Below, one piece after another: positions 5,583 through 6,911 of a stretch of 6,911 bases of DNA (the first letter of the stretch is position 1; each line of letters opens with the position of its first letter). Where the stretch lies: NCBI GenBank assembly GCA_016219145.1, contig JACRCG010000297.1:1-6911 (forward strand). Reading direction: 5' to 3'. The translations under genes were made by a program, and so were the position numbers. The DNA is from Deltaproteobacteria bacterium. GTDB lineage: Bacteria > Desulfobacterota > Desulfuromonadia > Geobacterales > Pseudopelobacteraceae. The notes beneath the pieces are model-generated. The model saw nothing but the letters and a program-made list of their open reading frames with translations. It had not been told where the DNA came from and did no database searches.

Positions 5583-6461
5583 TTATATCCGGGGCAGAAC
5601 TCCATCCAAAAGATCCAGAACTACCTCAGCCCGGTTGAGTGTGTAAATATGCACTCCGGGCACTCCGGCATTCAAAAGCTCCTGCACCTGACGTCGGGCA
5701 TAGGCCACGCCGACCTTCTGCACGGCCGCAGCTCCGCCATTATGGTCGGCCTCCTCAAGCTCCCGCATGAAATCAGACGGTATGGTGGCACCGCATAGAG
5801 ATACAATTCTCTTGATAACCTTCAGGCTGACTACCGGCAGAATACCGGGGATAATCGGTTTGTTGACTCCGGTGTTTCCGGCTTTATTGACAAAGTCGAA
5901 ATAGAGCTGGTTATCGAAAAACAGCTGTGTGATTGCCAGGTCTGCGCCTTGATCAAGTTTGAGTTTGAGATAGGTCAGGTCTGCTTCCGGGCTGGCCGAT
6001 TCGGGGTGAGTCTCCGGATAGCCGGCCACACCAATGCCGAGTTCGGGGTGTGACGAGCGGATCAGGCTTACCAGGTCCGAGGCATGCCGCAGGGCGGGGC
6101 AGGGGGCAAAGCCGGGTGAAACATCGCTTGGCATATCACCTCGCAAGGCCAGCACATTACTGACCCCAGCGGATGCCAGTTCATTCAGGAACGTCACAAC
6201 ATCTTCCGGAGATGAGCCGATGCAGGTCAGGTGAGCCATGGCTTCCAGGCCATGATCCTTCTGCAGGCGTGTTACTATTTCCAGAGTGTCTCTGTGGGTG
6301 CTCCCCCCCGCGCCGTATGTGACCGAAGCAAAAAGTGGGTCAAGGCTGCATAGGCGCTCGACAGTCCTGAAAAAAGCCGGCCACTCCTCCTGCGCCTTGG
6401 GGGGGAAATACTCCAGCGAAACAAACTGCCTGCCCTTCACTATCTTGTCGATGATTTTCAT
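5583..6461 (-). CDS. metF: 5,10-methylenetetrahydrofolate reductase
   Basis: This flavoenzyme reduces 5,10-methylene-THF to 5-methyl-THF, the methyl donor for methionine synthesis, in the cytoplasm. The 292 residues match bacterial MetF and form a single TIM-barrel domain. Family motifs in order are VSLEYFPPK (14-22), SVTYGAGGSTHRDT (46-59), AHLTCIG (76-82), NVLALRGDMP (102-111), GVAGYPETHPES (144-155), ITQLFFDN (177-184) and PIIPGILPV (202-210). E17, D109, Y148 and Q179 fall where E. coli MetF has E28, D120, Y152 and Q183, so the FAD and folate site looks complete. The start is supported by GGGAG (6466-6470 on the plus strand, read on the minus strand) 4 nt before the ATG. The gene appears to be monocistronic, convergent with the PilZ-S1-YcgN-like unit and divergent from the DUF815 gene. 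No riboswitch or clear promoter was recognised in its upstream gap. Confidence 0.96.
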   Translation of the reverse strand: MKIIDKIVKGRQFVSLEYFPPKAQEEWPAFFRTVERLCSLDPLFASVTYGAGGSTHRDTLEIVTRLQKDHGLEAMAHLTCIGSSPEDVVTFLNELASAGVSNVLALRGDMPSDVSPGFAPCPALRHASDLVSLIRSSHPELGIGVAGYPETHPESASPEADLTYLKLKLDQGADLAITQLFFDNQLYFDFVNKAGNTGVNKPIIPGILPVVSLKVIKRIVSLCGATIPSDFMRELEEADHNGGAAAVQKVGVAYARRQVQELLNAGVPGVHIYTLNRAEVVLDLLDGVLPRI

Positions 6462-6570
6462 GATTCTCCCACATCAGGCCATAAGCCGTTGTCAAGTTTG
6501 CAGCAGAGTAATCGCATATTTTTTCAAAAACGGAAACAAAAACCAGCACTGCACGGCCCGGATTTTTGAT

Positions 6571-6600
6571 TTGACAGTCTGCAATCTGATAACGTATACA
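6571..6600 (+). promoter_or_regulatory. Sigma-70-like promoter for the DUF815 gene
   Basis: A consensus -35 TTGACA (6571-6576) is followed after 18 nt by TATACA (6595-6600), which matches the -10 consensus at four of six bases. Transcription would start near 6607, giving a leader of about 58 nt. A second -10-like TATAAA lies at 6635-6640 without a good -35. The remaining part of the 203-nt divergent gap (6462-6570) is AT-rich and shows nothing else that I can name. Confidence 0.55.
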
Positions 6601-6664
6601 GAAAAGTTATGGCTGTTATCAAGTAAAACTCCACTATAAATCCTGAAAAGAGAGAAAACGAATC

Positions 6665-6911
6665 ATGCTTAACCTGAAACCAGAAATTGTTGCACAGCTG
6701 GAGCGAGTGCTCAGCTCGGTAGAAATGCTGCTCCCCAAAGCCATCGCCCCTATCGACTGGGCAAAGTGTCATGCCGCCAACTGGCGTCGCCACTCCTTCT
6801 CCGGTTATCTCGAACCGGTGCGGGTGACCGATACCACCACACTTGATGAACTGCTTGGTGTTGAGGAGCAGAAAGAGATCATGATCAACAACACCCGCCA
6901 GTTTCTGGCCG
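6665..6911 (+). CDS. DUF815-family AAA+ ATPase, N-terminus (cut by right window edge)
   Basis: The frame is open from the ATG at 6665 to the end of the window, giving 82 full codons. The visible N-terminus (LPKAIAPIDW, then CHAANWRRHSFSGYLEPV at 35-52, LDELLGVEEQK at 60-70 and NNTRQFLA at 75-82) matches my recollection of DUF815 proteins. In these the stretch leads directly into a Walker A loop of the type 'GxRGTGKSS'. That loop would lie just beyond the window, so ATP binding cannot be confirmed here. A weak Shine-Dalgarno-like AAGAGAG (6648-6654) lies 10 nt before the ATG. DUF815 proteins are predicted P-loop ATPases of poorly known function. The call rests on the N-terminal signature alone. 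Confidence 0.75.
   Translation, partial: MLNLKPEIVAQLERVLSSVEMLLPKAIAPIDWAKCHAANWRRHSFSGYLEPVRVTDTTTLDELLGVEEQKEIMINNTRQFLA

Noticed and set aside
6490..6495. TTGACA on the minus strand upstream of metF as a -35 element
   Set aside because: It is only 29 nt from the metF start codon, so the -10 would overlap the ribosome binding site and no leader would remain.

Overview
The window looks like a piece of a Geobacter-type (Desulfuromonadia/Geobacterales) chromosome. This is inferred from the gene set and the style of the proteins (class I [4Fe-4S] fumarase, a two-part PilZ protein, a four-domain S1 protein, MetF, a DUF815 ATPase), not from a database search. Most of it is dense housekeeping sequence. 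The first ~1.16 kb has an accessory character.

Region by region. (1) 1-600: the 3' part of a DinD-like/Bro-N family gene, cut by the left edge. (2) 612-1158: a small DUF559 endonuclease-like gene (727-1104) bracketed by two ~100-bp direct repeats. Each repeat is itself an inverted pair of ~39-bp palindromic, REP-like elements. The right-hand repeat supplies the last 13 codons and the stop of the DUF559 gene. (3) 1159-2971: an intergenic region with a 10-bp palindrome, then a class I fumarate hydratase and a strong intrinsic terminator. (4) 2972-5545: a ~200-bp intergenic stretch, then a probable three-gene transcription unit of PilZ c-di-GMP receptor, four-S1-domain RNA-binding protein and YcgN-like cysteine-cluster protein. 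The gaps inside it are 35 and 2 nt. (5) 5545-5578: a hairpin between convergent genes. (6) 5583-6461 (minus strand): metF, 5,10-methylenetetrahydrofolate reductase. (7) 6462-6664: a divergent intergenic region with a good sigma-70-like promoter pointing right. (8) 6665 to the right edge: the N-terminus of a DUF815-type AAA+ ATPase.

Functionally, the fumarase (TCA cycle) and MetF (one-carbon/methionine metabolism) are separate core functions. The PilZ-S1-YcgN-like cluster puts a second-messenger receptor next to an RNA-binding protein. The most unusual structure is the repeat-bracketed DUF559 unit, whose layout recalls REP/RAYT 'REPtron' arrangements but has a PD-(D/E)XK-type nuclease-like protein in place of a Y1 transposase. 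No gene-free stretch longer than 300 bases occurs; the longest gaps are about 200 bases (2972-3168 and 6462-6664). No tRNA, rRNA, CRISPR array or IS transposase was seen.
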